From Bacteroidota bacterium (GTDB lineage Bacteria > Bacteroidota > Bacteroidia > NS11-12g > UBA9320), in assembly GCA_002746305.1 (NCBI GenBank), contig NVWV01000009.1, forward strand, positions 136,455-200,454: a stretch of 64,000 bases of DNA. Reading direction: 5' to 3'. Within the stretch, counting starts at the first letter, position 1, and the number at the start of each line of letters is the position of its first letter. Positions 54,312 to 62,610 of this stretch are shown here, piece after piece. The notes below the pieces were generated by a model. That model ran no database searches and was not told where the DNA came from. It saw only the letters and a program-made list of their open reading frames with translations. A program made the translations under genes and the position numbers.

Positions 54312-54338
54312 ACTTTGTATTTCAAAGTACTTTTAAAA
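54312..54338 (+). promoter_or_regulatory. Operator-like motif, site 2
   Basis: ACTTTG-TATTT-CAAAGT followed by ACTTTTAAAA, nearly the same as site 1 with the same 5-base spacer. It lies 39 bases before the ATG at 54377 and overlaps a near -7 element (TCACTTTG at 54310). It suggests separate regulated transcription of the downstream six-gene block. Confidence 0.7.
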
Positions 54339-54376
54339 TCAAAATACAAATCCTATTTTAAAATTAGAAAATAATT

Positions 54377-54862
54377 ATGTCTAATCCAACATCGTATCCC
54401 AAACGCATTAAAATATTGATTGCACTTTTCATGGCGGGACTCTTTATTAGCGGTCTTACTTGTTTTCCAATCTTACTTGAAGTACAAGCAGGCATGCGTT
54501 TCTACTTTGCTCAAGGAACTGCAGAACCTGAATTCGTACTCCAAATTTTTAAAGGGGTAACTGAAACCCATGCTCAATATCCATTCTTATTCTACGGAAC
54601 CGACTGGCTTGGATTTGCCCATATACTTTTTGCTATCCTGTTCTACGGAGTTTTCAAAGACCCGATTAAGAATATCTGGATTACTCAATTCGGAATTATT
54701 GCCTGCTATGCCATATTTCCTCTGGCTTTAATTATGGGCCCTATCCGAGGCATTCCTTTTTGGTGGCAGGTGGTAGACTCCAGCTTTGGAATACTTGGAC
54801 TAATGCTACTGATTCCTATTTACAAAATGACTCTCAAACTTCAAAACAAAACGTCGATATGA
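54377..54862 (+). CDS. Four-helix membrane protein of unknown function
   Basis: A 161-residue membrane protein with helices at about 10-32 (IKILIALFMAGLFISGLTCFP), 78-92 (FAHILFAILFYGVF), 104-122 (FGIIACYAIFPLALIMG) and 130-151. A polar loop with FYGTDWLGF lies in the middle. Its stop overlaps the start of the next gene (ATGA). I do not recognise a named family. Confidence 0.7.
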   Translation: MSNPTSYPKRIKILIALFMAGLFISGLTCFPILLEVQAGMRFYFAQGTAEPEFVLQIFKGVTETHAQYPFLFYGTDWLGFAHILFAILFYGVFKDPIKNIWITQFGIIACYAIFPLALIMGPIRGIPFWWQVVDSSFGILGLMLLIPIYKMTLKLQNKTSI

Positions 54863-55533
54863 ACATAGAATTTTTCTTCAACTACATGCTTCAGAACAAA
54901 TCTGAAGTCATAAAACAAGCACTTAGAGGGGAACTGCCTTCTGCTATTGTCAAAACACTTATTGGAGTCTCTCTTTTATCTTTTGCCGTTTTCGGCTTTA
55001 TGATTGGAAGCTCACACAGTATTTTACAAGGAGTCGTTTCATTTATTAAACTACCTATCCTCTTTTATATTACAGGGATTATATGCTTCCCTACTTTATA
55101 CATATTTTTATCCTTGTTTGGGCTACAGGTTAGCTTTAAAGGGCTTAGTCACTTCTGTGTGATAGCAATTAGTATTATGTCATTGATTCTAATTGCCTTT
55201 GCTCCAGTCTCCCTATTTTTTTTAGTGGTAGGCACTCATTATGAGGTGTTTAAAATGCTGAATGTAGCAATGATGGCAGTTGCAGGCTTTAGCGGAGTAT
55301 ATATTTTCAAACAGTACATCCTCTCAAATGCTCCTGAAGACTTCAGTTCTGAAAGCAGAACCAGAGCTTCATTCTTTATCAAAGTTTGGTTATTGATGTT
55401 CGCATTAATTGGGGCAAATCTGGGCTTTGCTATGAGTCCAATATTTGGCAACCCAACTGTAGAATTCATTTTGTTTACGGAAGCAGACCAAAACTTCTTT
55501 AGTCACATCCTTTCCATCCTATTCAATCGCTAG
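54859..55533 (+). CDS. Yip1-like membrane protein
   Basis: A 224-residue membrane protein. The frame extends upstream, but ATG 54859 overlaps the previous stop by 4 bases and gives the natural N-terminus MNIEFFFNYMLQNKSEVIKQAL. Five to six helices follow, with an arrangement similar to Yip1-domain proteins: an N-terminal soluble amphipathic segment, then helices such as GVVSFIKLPILFYITGIICFP. The resemblance is general, not sequence-specific. Part of the regulated cluster. Confidence 0.65.
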   Translation: MNIEFFFNYMLQNKSEVIKQALRGELPSAIVKTLIGVSLLSFAVFGFMIGSSHSILQGVVSFIKLPILFYITGIICFPTLYIFLSLFGLQVSFKGLSHFCVIAISIMSLILIAFAPVSLFFLVVGTHYEVFKMLNVAMMAVAGFSGVYIFKQYILSNAPEDFSSESRTRASFFIKVWLLMFALIGANLGFAMSPIFGNPTVEFILFTEADQNFFSHILSILFNR

Positions 55534-55535
55534 CT

Positions 55536-56024
55536 ATGACCTTCAGAGAGAAAATATGCATCTGGCTTTTTGACAAATCTAAAATACCGTATGCCAAATA
55601 TTTTAAGCAAGATAAAGCAAAGTGGTCGTACACGAGAGCTTCTTTACTTCTGTACCCAAAAAGTAGTTTAGGCTATGCCATCGGCAATTTTCTGGACTCC
55701 AATGATTTTGAAATGATTCCAAAATTGGAACGGCACGATGCTTACCATGTGATCACAGGTATTGGCATTGAAGTGGCGGACGAAATTGCCTTGCAATTCT
55801 TCTTTTTAGGAAATGGCAAAAAGAGTTTTTATCTCTTTGGAGTAGTAATCATTGGATTGTTTCTTATTCCAGAAAATTATTTCAAATATTTTGCTGCCTA
55901 CTACCGTGGTCAGAATGCAGCACCTTTATACCATCTAAATGTAGAAGAATCTCTTTCGGACGACCTACATTCTATTCAGACTCAAATCTTTCCTTCTATT
56001 CTTTCATTTCAACTTATATCTTAA
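55536..56024 (+). CDS. Coq4-like protein with HDxxH-x11-E motif
   Basis: A 162-residue protein. It contains the hallmark of the COQ4 family: HDAYHVITGIGIEVADE, i.e. HDxxH (67-71) with Glu83 11 residues further on, the zinc-binding motif of ubiquinone biosynthesis protein COQ4. Helices around it (GKKSFYLFGVVIIGLFLIP) fit the fold. In eukaryotes COQ4 acts in ubiquinone synthesis. Bacteroidota make menaquinone, so the substrate here must differ or be a quinone-like lipid. It sits 2 bases after the previous gene and 3 before the radical SAM gene. Confidence 0.78.
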   Translation: MTFREKICIWLFDKSKIPYAKYFKQDKAKWSYTRASLLLYPKSSLGYAIGNFLDSNDFEMIPKLERHDAYHVITGIGIEVADEIALQFFFLGNGKKSFYLFGVVIIGLFLIPENYFKYFAAYYRGQNAAPLYHLNVEESLSDDLHSIQTQIFPSILSFQLIS

Positions 56025-56027
56025 AAT

Positions 56028-57482
56028 ATGAAGATTCTTATTATCAATCCTCCACACCTTTCTATCGGGAGTAGAATGCCAAATGAACATCTCCCTCCTT
56101 TGGGTCTCCTTTCCATTGGTGGACCTCTTATTGACGCAGGTCATACGGTCCAACTTTTGGATGCTGACTACTCCAATATGAAGCAATCTGAGATTGTAAG
56201 TAGGACAATAGCCCACAAGCCAGATCTTATTCTATTGGGCCACTCGGGTTCTACTTCTGCACAGCCAATAATAAACGAGATAACACAATCCGTTCGACAA
56301 AAAGACCCTTCTATTCAAATCATAGTAGGAGGTGTATTTCCTACATATCACTGGCAAGAAATTCTGGAGACTCAATCACAAATTGACTATATAGTATGTG
56401 GTGAAGGTGAAGCAATTGCCCTAGACTTAATCACTGCGTTGGACTTCAACCTACCTTTGGAAGAAGTCGAAGGCATTGCTTTCAGAATGAATGGTGTAGT
56501 AATGAAAACTCTCCCTGCCTCTACCCTCAAGGATTGGGATGAGTACCGAGTGGGATGGGAACTAATGGGTGACTACCACTATACCTATTGGGGCAAGAAA
56601 AAAGCGGTAGTGTACCAATTCTCTCGTGGTTGTCCCTACCCCTGCACTTACTGCGGACAAAGTCTTTTTTGGAAGCGTTTCAGAACCAGAGATCCTCAAA
56701 AAGCAGCTGACGAAATTGAAATGCTGCATCTCCAATACGGAATCCAAGTCATCAATTTTGCTGACGAAAATCCTTCTTCTAATCCCAGAGAATGGAAAGC
56801 TTTTTTGGAAGCTCTAATTGCCAAAAACCTCAACCTAATTCTGGTTGGTTCTATCCGTGCGGATAATATTGTTCGCGATGCAGACTTTCTTCATTTGTAC
56901 AAAAAGGCTGGTTTCGAACGCTTTTTGCTGGGTGTAGAGAGTTATGACGAGGTAGTTTTGGAAAAAATCAAGAAAGCAGGAACAGTATCCAAAGATCGTG
57001 AGGCTATTCAACTTTTGCGGAAGCATAATATACTCTCGATGGCTACATATGTAGTGGGTTTTGGAGAAGAAACTTCAAGGGATTTTTACAATAGTCTGCG
57101 ACAACTCTTGGCTTATGACCCTGACCAAGTGCAGATGTTATATGTCACACCTCACAAATGGACTCCTTATTACGACGATGTAAAGGATGCTGAAATCATC
57201 TTAACCGACCAACGCAAGTGGGATTATAAGCACCAAGTACTGAAAACCAAGCACTTAAAACCATGGATGGTCATTCTTTATGTGAAATTTATGGAGGTCA
57301 TTATGCAAACCAGACCCAAGGCTTTAAAACGCCTCTTATTTCATAAGGAAGCTAGAATACGTAGTGCTATGCGATGGTACACAAGCATAGGTCGTAGGGT
57401 ATGGATGTGGGAGTTGTATCAGTTTTTTTTTGTAACCAAATTAACGAAGGAGCATATAAAAATGAGCTCATTCTGGAAATAA
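56028..57482 (+). CDS. B12-binding-domain radical SAM enzyme, BchE-like
   Basis: A 484-residue radical SAM protein. The N-terminal B12-binding-type Rossmann domain (about 1-140) has LIINPPH, PPLGLLSIGGPLIDAGH and IIVGGVFPTYHWQEIL; no DxHxxG base-off histidine is present, as in BchE-like members. The 4Fe-4S cluster cysteines are Cys202, Cys206 and Cys209 in GCPYPCTYCG. The TIM barrel follows, with a C-terminal extension (about 390-484). BchE-like enzymes include anaerobic cyclases of tetrapyrroles and hopanoid or lipid modifiers. Its coupling to a Coq4-like gene suggests a membrane-lipid or quinone substrate; this is inference. Confidence 0.9.
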   Translation: MKILIINPPHLSIGSRMPNEHLPPLGLLSIGGPLIDAGHTVQLLDADYSNMKQSEIVSRTIAHKPDLILLGHSGSTSAQPIINEITQSVRQKDPSIQIIVGGVFPTYHWQEILETQSQIDYIVCGEGEAIALDLITALDFNLPLEEVEGIAFRMNGVVMKTLPASTLKDWDEYRVGWELMGDYHYTYWGKKKAVVYQFSRGCPYPCTYCGQSLFWKRFRTRDPQKAADEIEMLHLQYGIQVINFADENPSSNPREWKAFLEALIAKNLNLILVGSIRADNIVRDADFLHLYKKAGFERFLLGVESYDEVVLEKIKKAGTVSKDREAIQLLRKHNILSMATYVVGFGEETSRDFYNSLRQLLAYDPDQVQMLYVTPHKWTPYYDDVKDAEIILTDQRKWDYKHQVLKTKHLKPWMVILYVKFMEVIMQTRPKALKRLLFHKEARIRSAMRWYTSIGRRVWMWELYQFFFVTKLTKEHIKMSSFWK

Positions 57483-57489
57483 TACGATC

Positions 57490-57954
57490 ATGACTCCATT
57501 TTTTATTCTTGCATTCTTTCTGCCGCCTCTCATTACAATTTTTGAGTTTTTTATTTTTCTATCATCGGGCAAAAAACCGATCAATGGAGTATTTGGATTC
57601 CTCCTTGATTTCACTGTCATTATAGCATTTCCCTCCATTTACTGCATTTTTATGTTTGAACCCTTGGGAAATTTAGACACCCCTTTTTATGTTTTGGTAA
57701 TTGCTGTACTTGCTATGGCCGGCTACTTTACACTGAGTTATTTTGACAACTTACTCACCAATAACATTCGCATTCCTATTGTAATAATACTTGGTCTTGG
57801 CATTCTGCTAAACATCTATATGATGTTTACCCAAGAGACCTTATTAATTCCTTTTCACGTTCCTATTGTACTGCTTTTTATCAGTCGCATTTCCATTTGC
57901 ATAGATCAAATGTTTACGGAAAATCACTCTGATAATTCAAACCTCAACAATTAA
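57490..57954 (+). CDS. Small multipass membrane protein
   Basis: A 154-residue protein with four to five hydrophobic helices (FFILAFFLPPLITIFEFFIF, FGFLLDFTVIIAFPSIYCIF, FYVLVIAVLAMAGYFTLSYF, IPIVIILGLGILLNIYMMF). No conserved motif is recognised. It lies 7 bases after the radical SAM gene. Confidence 0.65.
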   Translation: MTPFFILAFFLPPLITIFEFFIFLSSGKKPINGVFGFLLDFTVIIAFPSIYCIFMFEPLGNLDTPFYVLVIAVLAMAGYFTLSYFDNLLTNNIRIPIVIILGLGILLNIYMMFTQETLLIPFHVPIVLLFISRISICIDQMFTENHSDNSNLNN

Positions 57955-57972
57955 TTAATACAACAAAAAACA

Positions 57973-58698
57973 ATGAATAAATATTTTTCAAAAAGCACGT
58001 TTATAACCATTCTCTGGGTAACCTTTTTCGGCATTGGCTTTGGCATGGTAGAAGCTGCTGTGGTTATTTACATGCGAACCTTATACTTCCCTGAAGGCTT
58101 TTCTTTTCCCATCAATGCTATTGCCGATCCCATCGTTTTTACAGAACTATGGAGGGAAGCGGCAACTGTGCTTATGCTTGCAGCTGTTGGCATTCTCGCA
58201 GGAAAAAACAAAGTTCAACGCTTTGCTTATTTCTTGATCAGTTTTGCTGTCTGGGATATTTTCTACTATGTCTTCCTTAAAGTTCTTATTGATTGGCCAG
58301 AGAGTTTAATGACCTGGGACATTCTATTTCTTCTTCCTGTAGCATGGATAGGCCCTGTGATTGCTCCCATCATCCTGTCTATTCTAATGATTGGGATCGC
58401 CCTCATGCTCATTGCAAAAAATACACCTCTGAATTGGAAGGAATGGGCACTCTACATTGGTGGAGCATTCATTAGCATACTCTCTTTCACTCTAGACTTT
58501 GTCACCTACCTACGAGACAATGAAGGAAATACAGAGCTTTATAAAAAAGTAGGTGCCTTGTCTCTCACCTATGTTCCTCAGGATTTTGATTGGTGGATTT
58601 TTCTTATTGCCATTGCGTGTATTCTAACCGGAATGTGCTCGTATTACCTACGTACCAATAGTCGTACAAGAAGATTGCAAGGGATGCAGTTTTTTTAG
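57973..58698 (+). CDS. Seven-helix membrane protein, last gene of the cluster
   Basis: A 241-residue membrane protein with about six to seven helices. Characteristic phrases are GIGFGMVEAAVVIYMRTLYFPEGF, LWREAATVLMLAAVGILAG, FAVWDIFYYVFLKV and DILFLLPVAWIGPVIAPIIL. Proteins with RE-AT..ML and FAIWDI.YY..LK...WP..L patterns occur in several phyla without assigned function. Its stop codon lies at the start of the direct repeat copy 58696-58867. Confidence 0.7.
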   Translation: MNKYFSKSTFITILWVTFFGIGFGMVEAAVVIYMRTLYFPEGFSFPINAIADPIVFTELWREAATVLMLAAVGILAGKNKVQRFAYFLISFAVWDIFYYVFLKVLIDWPESLMTWDILFLLPVAWIGPVIAPIILSILMIGIALMLIAKNTPLNWKEWALYIGGAFISILSFTLDFVTYLRDNEGNTELYKKVGALSLTYVPQDFDWWIFLIAIACILTGMCSYYLRTNSRTRRLQGMQFF

Positions 58699-58867
58699 TT
58701 GCTTGGAGGCTTAGGTGCATTGATAATTAGTCATTAAATCTCATTTCTGACATCTCAAATCTGACATCTGACCTCTCAATATTCAAACACAATCCGTCTA
58801 CATTTCGACTGTCGCTCAATGTGACTTCTTACTAGATGCTTAGTTTCTTGGAGGCTTAGGAAATTAA
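58696..58867. repeat. Direct repeat copy 1, with heptamer tandem repeat
   Basis: Begins at the stop codon of the membrane protein gene and matches 59536-59698 over about 150 bases, for example GGTGCATTGATAATTAGTC and CACAATCCGTCTACATTTCG. It contains two TCTGACN heptamers (copy 2 has three) and a 16-base internal insertion lacking in copy 2. A short hairpin ACATT-CGAC-GTCG-AATGT lies in its middle. Confidence 0.85.
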
Positions 58868-58923
58868 CCATTGAAAAATGAATGATTTTCAAACTCATAT
58901 GAGAGAGATGGGGAGGGGTTGAG

Positions 58924-59400
58924 TTATTTTAAAAGTTCTTCCAAACTTAGGCTATCAAGTTCAAAGGGCAACTGGTTCTCCCGTAGGTTTGATATGTCAA
59001 TTAAACTATCTTCTAAACCCAAGTAGTAATAAATTTTTCTATTTTCGGGATTTACAAAAAAGTTGTACGCAGGAAAAAATCTTAAGGGATCATCTCGTCC
59101 ATACTGAATTCTAACATATTCAGTACTATCTATATTTTTAGCAGTAACTTGGATTGACAATTTGGAAGAGTCCTTAAAAGATGCTATATAATCTTGAACA
59201 TCAGTAATCTTATCTATTCTTTTGATATACTCTGATAGATCAATAGTATCTATTAAACTGAATGAACTATCAGGTTTATTCAGAATATCTACTGGCAAAA
59301 CATTCTCCTCACTACTTGATTCTTGAGTCATTTTGGTCGTACAACTAGTTTCAATAGTTAGACAAAGCATGATCATTGATAGATACTTACAGTTCCTCAT
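58924..59400 (-). CDS. Small lipoprotein bracketed by direct repeats
   Basis: A 158-residue predicted lipoprotein, with a lipobox-like TIETSC (Cys20) after a short hydrophobic segment (LSMIMLCLTIETSC). The mature part is acidic, with an alpha/beta look (DLSEYIKRIDKITDVQDYI, YVRIQYGRDDPLRFFP, KIYYYLGLEDSLIDI). No family is recognised. It is placed between two ~165-bp direct repeats, which may have carried it as cargo. Confidence 0.65.
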   Translation of the reverse strand: MRNCKYLSMIMLCLTIETSCTTKMTQESSSEENVLPVDILNKPDSSFSLIDTIDLSEYIKRIDKITDVQDYIASFKDSSKLSIQVTAKNIDSTEYVRIQYGRDDPLRFFPAYNFFVNPENRKIYYYLGLEDSLIDISNLRENQLPFELDSLSLEELLK

Positions 59401-59434
59401 TGTTTTGAATTCATTTAGTTCTTCATCAATTTAT

Positions 59435-59453
59435 CCTTCAAGAGACTTGAAGG
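59435..59453. repeat. Perfect 8-bp inverted repeat upstream of the lipoprotein
   Basis: CCTTCAAG-AGA-CTTGAAGG, loop of three bases, lies 35 bases upstream of the lipoprotein start and may be an operator or a hairpin in its leader. Bases 59454-59535 have no gene or recognisable site. Confidence 0.5.
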
Positions 59454-59535
59454 CCCAGACGCCAAATATACCGTTTTTACTAAACCCTACTAAGGAGAAC
59501 CGTACAGCGTAAAGAGGGTGGCAAGCCTAGATATG

Positions 59536-59698
59536 TAGTTTCTTGGATGCTTAGGTGCATTGATAATTAGTCATTAAATCTCACTTCTGACCTCTCAGAT
59601 CTGACCTCTGACTTCTGACATCTCAATATTCAAACACAATCCGTCTACATTTCGACTGTCGCTCAATGTGACTTCTTACTAGATGCTTAGGAAATTAA
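59536..59698. repeat. Direct repeat copy 2, with heptamer tandem repeat
   Basis: Homologous to 58696-58867 in the same orientation; it has three TCTGACN heptamers (59586-59620) and lacks a 16-base TTTCTTGGAGGCTTAG insertion found in copy 1. After it, 59699-59764 is AT-rich with short TTAATAATT repeats and no gene. Confidence 0.85.
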
Positions 59699-59764
59699 TA
59701 ATTGACCCTTAACAATTAATAATTAACCATTAATAATTTGGCAATGTTTCGTCCTTAGAATCCG

Positions 59765-60727
59765 TTAAAATTTTAGAACTCGCACGGCAACTTGACCTTT
59801 TTTCGTGTTCAACTTAATCCAATATACTCCTAACTCTAATTCAGAAATATCAAAGTTGGCATTTTTAGATGATTCATACTTGACCAATTTTCCAGAGACA
59901 TCAAAAACAGATATATTCTCATATTCAAGTCCCCTCACTTCAATTGGGCCTGTAGTAGGATTTGGGAATACTACAAAATCTCCATCCAATGAAAGATCAT
60001 TTGTTGTAGCAGTTGAACATGCTGAAGTCACTTCAGATAGTGAACTGCATTCAGATGGATTATTAAAAATTGAGATTTCTCCAGCTACCCCATCTATGTC
60101 TAACAATGGGCACAGTCCTCTACAATCGGTCAGCGAACTGTTATTCGTAATGTACAAGGACTCCCCAACACTGACAAGATTTGAAAAAGTATTTAAGTTG
60201 GTCAAAGCTGTACAAGAAGTGATATATAAATATTCATTTATGGTAGTCAACTGATCCAAACATAGATCATTCAAGAGAAAATCTTCATGGAAATAAACAT
60301 ACTGGCTGACTGAGTCCAAAGCACATATCTCAACTTTCTTGAGGGTACTATTTTGATGAAAGTATATTCTATCAACTGTTCCATCCACTTGTGATAAATC
60401 AACAGAATCAAGATCATGATTTTGATGAAAGTATATTCTATCAACATCAGTCAAATTTGGGAAACTTACAACTTCACATGCAGTTTGATGAAACCCCAGA
60501 ACGCCAACAACAGTCTTAATATTGGATAGTCCCGAAACATCAGTCACACTATCACTCATGAAAAACAGAGACCCATTTAAATCCTCACAGTTTGGGTAAT
60601 CTAGCAAAAATTGAGAAATATCTGATTGTGATTCAAGATGTACAGTCCCTGAAGGACATTGGCCTAAAGCTAGATTTGATGTTAAAACTAATCCTGCTGC
60701 GATTAAAAATATTTTTACTTTCTTCAT
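59765..60727 (-). CDS. Secreted L-domain-like repeat protein with T9SS type A tail
   Basis: A 320-residue exported protein. Signal peptide about 1-22 (GLVLTSNLALGQ). The middle (about 30-230) is built of short leucine-rich, receptor-L-domain-like units with recurring VDRIYFHQN, QYVYFHEDF, EYLYITS and ESLYITNNSS. The C-terminus is a type A sorting domain (VFPNPTTGPIEVRGLEY, LGVYWIKLNTKKGQ). Two neighbouring units are almost identical at DNA level, pointing to recent internal expansion. Ligand unknown. Confidence 0.85.
   Translation of the reverse strand: MKKVKIFLIAAGLVLTSNLALGQCPSGTVHLESQSDISQFLLDYPNCEDLNGSLFFMSDSVTDVSGLSNIKTVVGVLGFHQTACEVVSFPNLTDVDRIYFHQNHDLDSVDLSQVDGTVDRIYFHQNSTLKKVEICALDSVSQYVYFHEDFLLNDLCLDQLTTINEYLYITSCTALTNLNTFSNLVSVGESLYITNNSSLTDCRGLCPLLDIDGVAGEISIFNNPSECSSLSEVTSACSTATTNDLSLDGDFVVFPNPTTGPIEVRGLEYENISVFDVSGKLVKYESSKNANFDISELELGVYWIKLNTKKGQVAVRVLKF
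60350..60445 (-). repeat. 69-bp tandem unit inside the L-domain gene
   Basis: An identical 27-base tract begins at 60350 and again at 60419, i.e. one 69-bp (23-codon) period. Both encode VDRIYFHQN. The rest of the unit has diverged. Confidence 0.8.
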
Positions 60728-60980
60728 AGATATTTTTGTTAACGAGTTTGTAATTGACTCCCATTTAACCTCCGTAATCCTAAACTAAATATTTGGGTTG
60801 GAACCAAACTACTTGTCGATGGTATAAAGTTAGACAACAGCTATGTCAAAAGTTGCACTGAGAAACGAGTACTGACAAGAAGATGACGCTTATATTTACT
60901 GATAATCTATACTATCTGAACTACATACCCGATTATTTAGTGTCAACTATAAGCTGGCACTCTTAAGGGATAACGGGACG
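60728..60980. other. Upstream region of the L-domain gene, no gene seen
   Basis: This 253-base region holds the promoter area of the minus-strand L-domain gene but no ORF of interest, tRNA or repeat. A near -7 element (TAACTTTA) is visible on the minus strand at about 60828. The rest up to 61068 is the terminator described next. Confidence 0.4.
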
Positions 60981-61012
60981 AAAAAAAGGAGCTTCAAATG
61001 AATGAAACTCCT
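60981..61012 (-). terminator. Rho-independent terminator of the 61069-62610 gene
   Basis: On the minus strand, stem AGGAGTTTC/GAAGCTCCT with an 8-base loop, followed by seven T's (complement of 60981-60987). It is 56 bases after the stop codon. Confidence 0.9.
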
Positions 61013-61068
61013 AACTTCTTTATATGGTTTAAGGAGTGAGAATCCAGAGAATCACACTTCTTGTTAAA

Positions 61069-62610
61069 TTAGAATTTCACTATTTTCTTTCGAACTGTCT
61101 CCGTACCTACTGCAATATTGATGAAGTAAACACCATCCGCAATATCTGCTATGTCAATGGTGAGTTTATTATTTCTATCCAACTGTCTATCGGTAGAGAA
61201 AACCGTCTTGCCAGTAAAATCTACCAGTGTTATTTTGGCTTGAAAGGAACTGGCTCTATCCAGCTTTATATTTAACATGTTTCTGGTCGGGTTTGGATAT
61301 AAAACTACGTCCATGGATTGTTCCAGAGGATTGATTTTTTTAGAGGTCTTTCCAAACTTTGATTCCACACCTTTTGGACTGCACTTACTATACCTGAAAT
61401 AGTAAATCTCCGTTGTTCCTGGGGAAGTTACTTCATACACAACTCTATATCGTTGCCCTAGGACAAAAGAAGTTCCGTACAGAGCTCCAAGGTTTACTTC
61501 CTCGGGCACCATTCCGGTTACAATGCCAGTACTTACTTCAGATCCTATCAAGGAATAAGATGCATTTACAGGTTGTACTCTAACTCGATATTTGTCTACG
61601 GACTCTGTACCCGTAGTATTTAGTATCATGGAATTATATTGACACCTTTCGTTTAACACATAGTGTTTAAACTTGCCTTCTATGGTAGCAAGGGTTTCTT
61701 CCGTTTTAGAATTGAATGAAATGTTACCTACTAACTTGGCATTTTTGATTTCAAAAAAGTAGTTCTTGGAATACCATCCATGTCCAGCAATTATTTTAAC
61801 TGTATACAGTTTCCCTTTATCTAATCCATACGGGTAAAAGGACTCCATATTAAAAGTAGTGGCTTCTCCCTCAATCCAACTGGAAATCTTGGTATTGGAC
61901 TTGGTCCAAGTCGCCAAATCGAGTTCCGATATTTCGTATCTCCATTCATTTTCACAACTGGTAGATGAGGCATCGAAAGTATACGAACCGTTTACATCTA
62001 GCTGATGTACTAAAGCTGTGTAGCCGGTGCCTGTAGACACCTTTGATTCTGTACTAAGTACATCTTCAAAGTTGCCAGAAGGCGATGGAGCATTGTTAAA
62101 CTCTCCGAATACCATTTTATTACTTGTAGACGCAGACCAAGGTAACCACCCAAAGAAGTTTCCACGAGTTTTGGATATTACCCAATAACTGGTGTTAGGC
62201 TCCACTGCTAGGTAAAAAGAAGTACCTATGGGTTTTCCAACTGCTCCTTTATAGGTTTTGGTAGTTGTAGAGAACAGGTATTGAGGGGATCCTATGTAAT
62301 CTCCATCGCAATCATATTCTTGTTTGTATACCTCAACATACATTTGTGTCTTGGTTGGTCCTTTTGTTCTGTAGTACATAAAGTGTAGAGGATTTCCCTG
62401 ACACTTTAGGTTATAGTAAGTAGCACTCGCTTCAAATCCATATGGATTGGTAACCGTCATATATGAAGTATCTACTTTCCCGGTACTCATTAAACTAAAC
62501 CCAGATATCCCTTCTGGGACAATGCTAGCAGGAACCTCACAACTCTGAGCATTGGAGTCATTCACTAGAAACAAAATAAAAGCTGCTGTAATGATGAATA
62601 TTTTTTTCAT
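61069..62610 (-). CDS. Secreted protein with T9SS type A tail
   Basis: A 513-residue exported protein. Signal peptide about 1-21 (FILFLVNDSNAQS). The body (about 22-420) is beta-rich and Tyr/Trp-rich (FFGWLPWSASTSNKMVFGEF, SYWVISKTRGN), with no recognised fold. The last 80 residues are a type A sorting domain (VVLYPNPTRNMLNIKL, DFTGKTVFST, DGVYFINIAVG). Divergent from the recombinase gene and ended by a strong terminator. Confidence 0.85.
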   Translation of the reverse strand: MKKIFIITAAFILFLVNDSNAQSCEVPASIVPEGISGFSLMSTGKVDTSYMTVTNPYGFEASATYYNLKCQGNPLHFMYYRTKGPTKTQMYVEVYKQEYDCDGDYIGSPQYLFSTTTKTYKGAVGKPIGTSFYLAVEPNTSYWVISKTRGNFFGWLPWSASTSNKMVFGEFNNAPSPSGNFEDVLSTESKVSTGTGYTALVHQLDVNGSYTFDASSTSCENEWRYEISELDLATWTKSNTKISSWIEGEATTFNMESFYPYGLDKGKLYTVKIIAGHGWYSKNYFFEIKNAKLVGNISFNSKTEETLATIEGKFKHYVLNERCQYNSMILNTTGTESVDKYRVRVQPVNASYSLIGSEVSTGIVTGMVPEEVNLGALYGTSFVLGQRYRVVYEVTSPGTTEIYYFRYSKCSPKGVESKFGKTSKKINPLEQSMDVVLYPNPTRNMLNIKLDRASSFQAKITLVDFTGKTVFSTDRQLDRNNKLTIDIADIADGVYFINIAVGTETVRKKIVKF

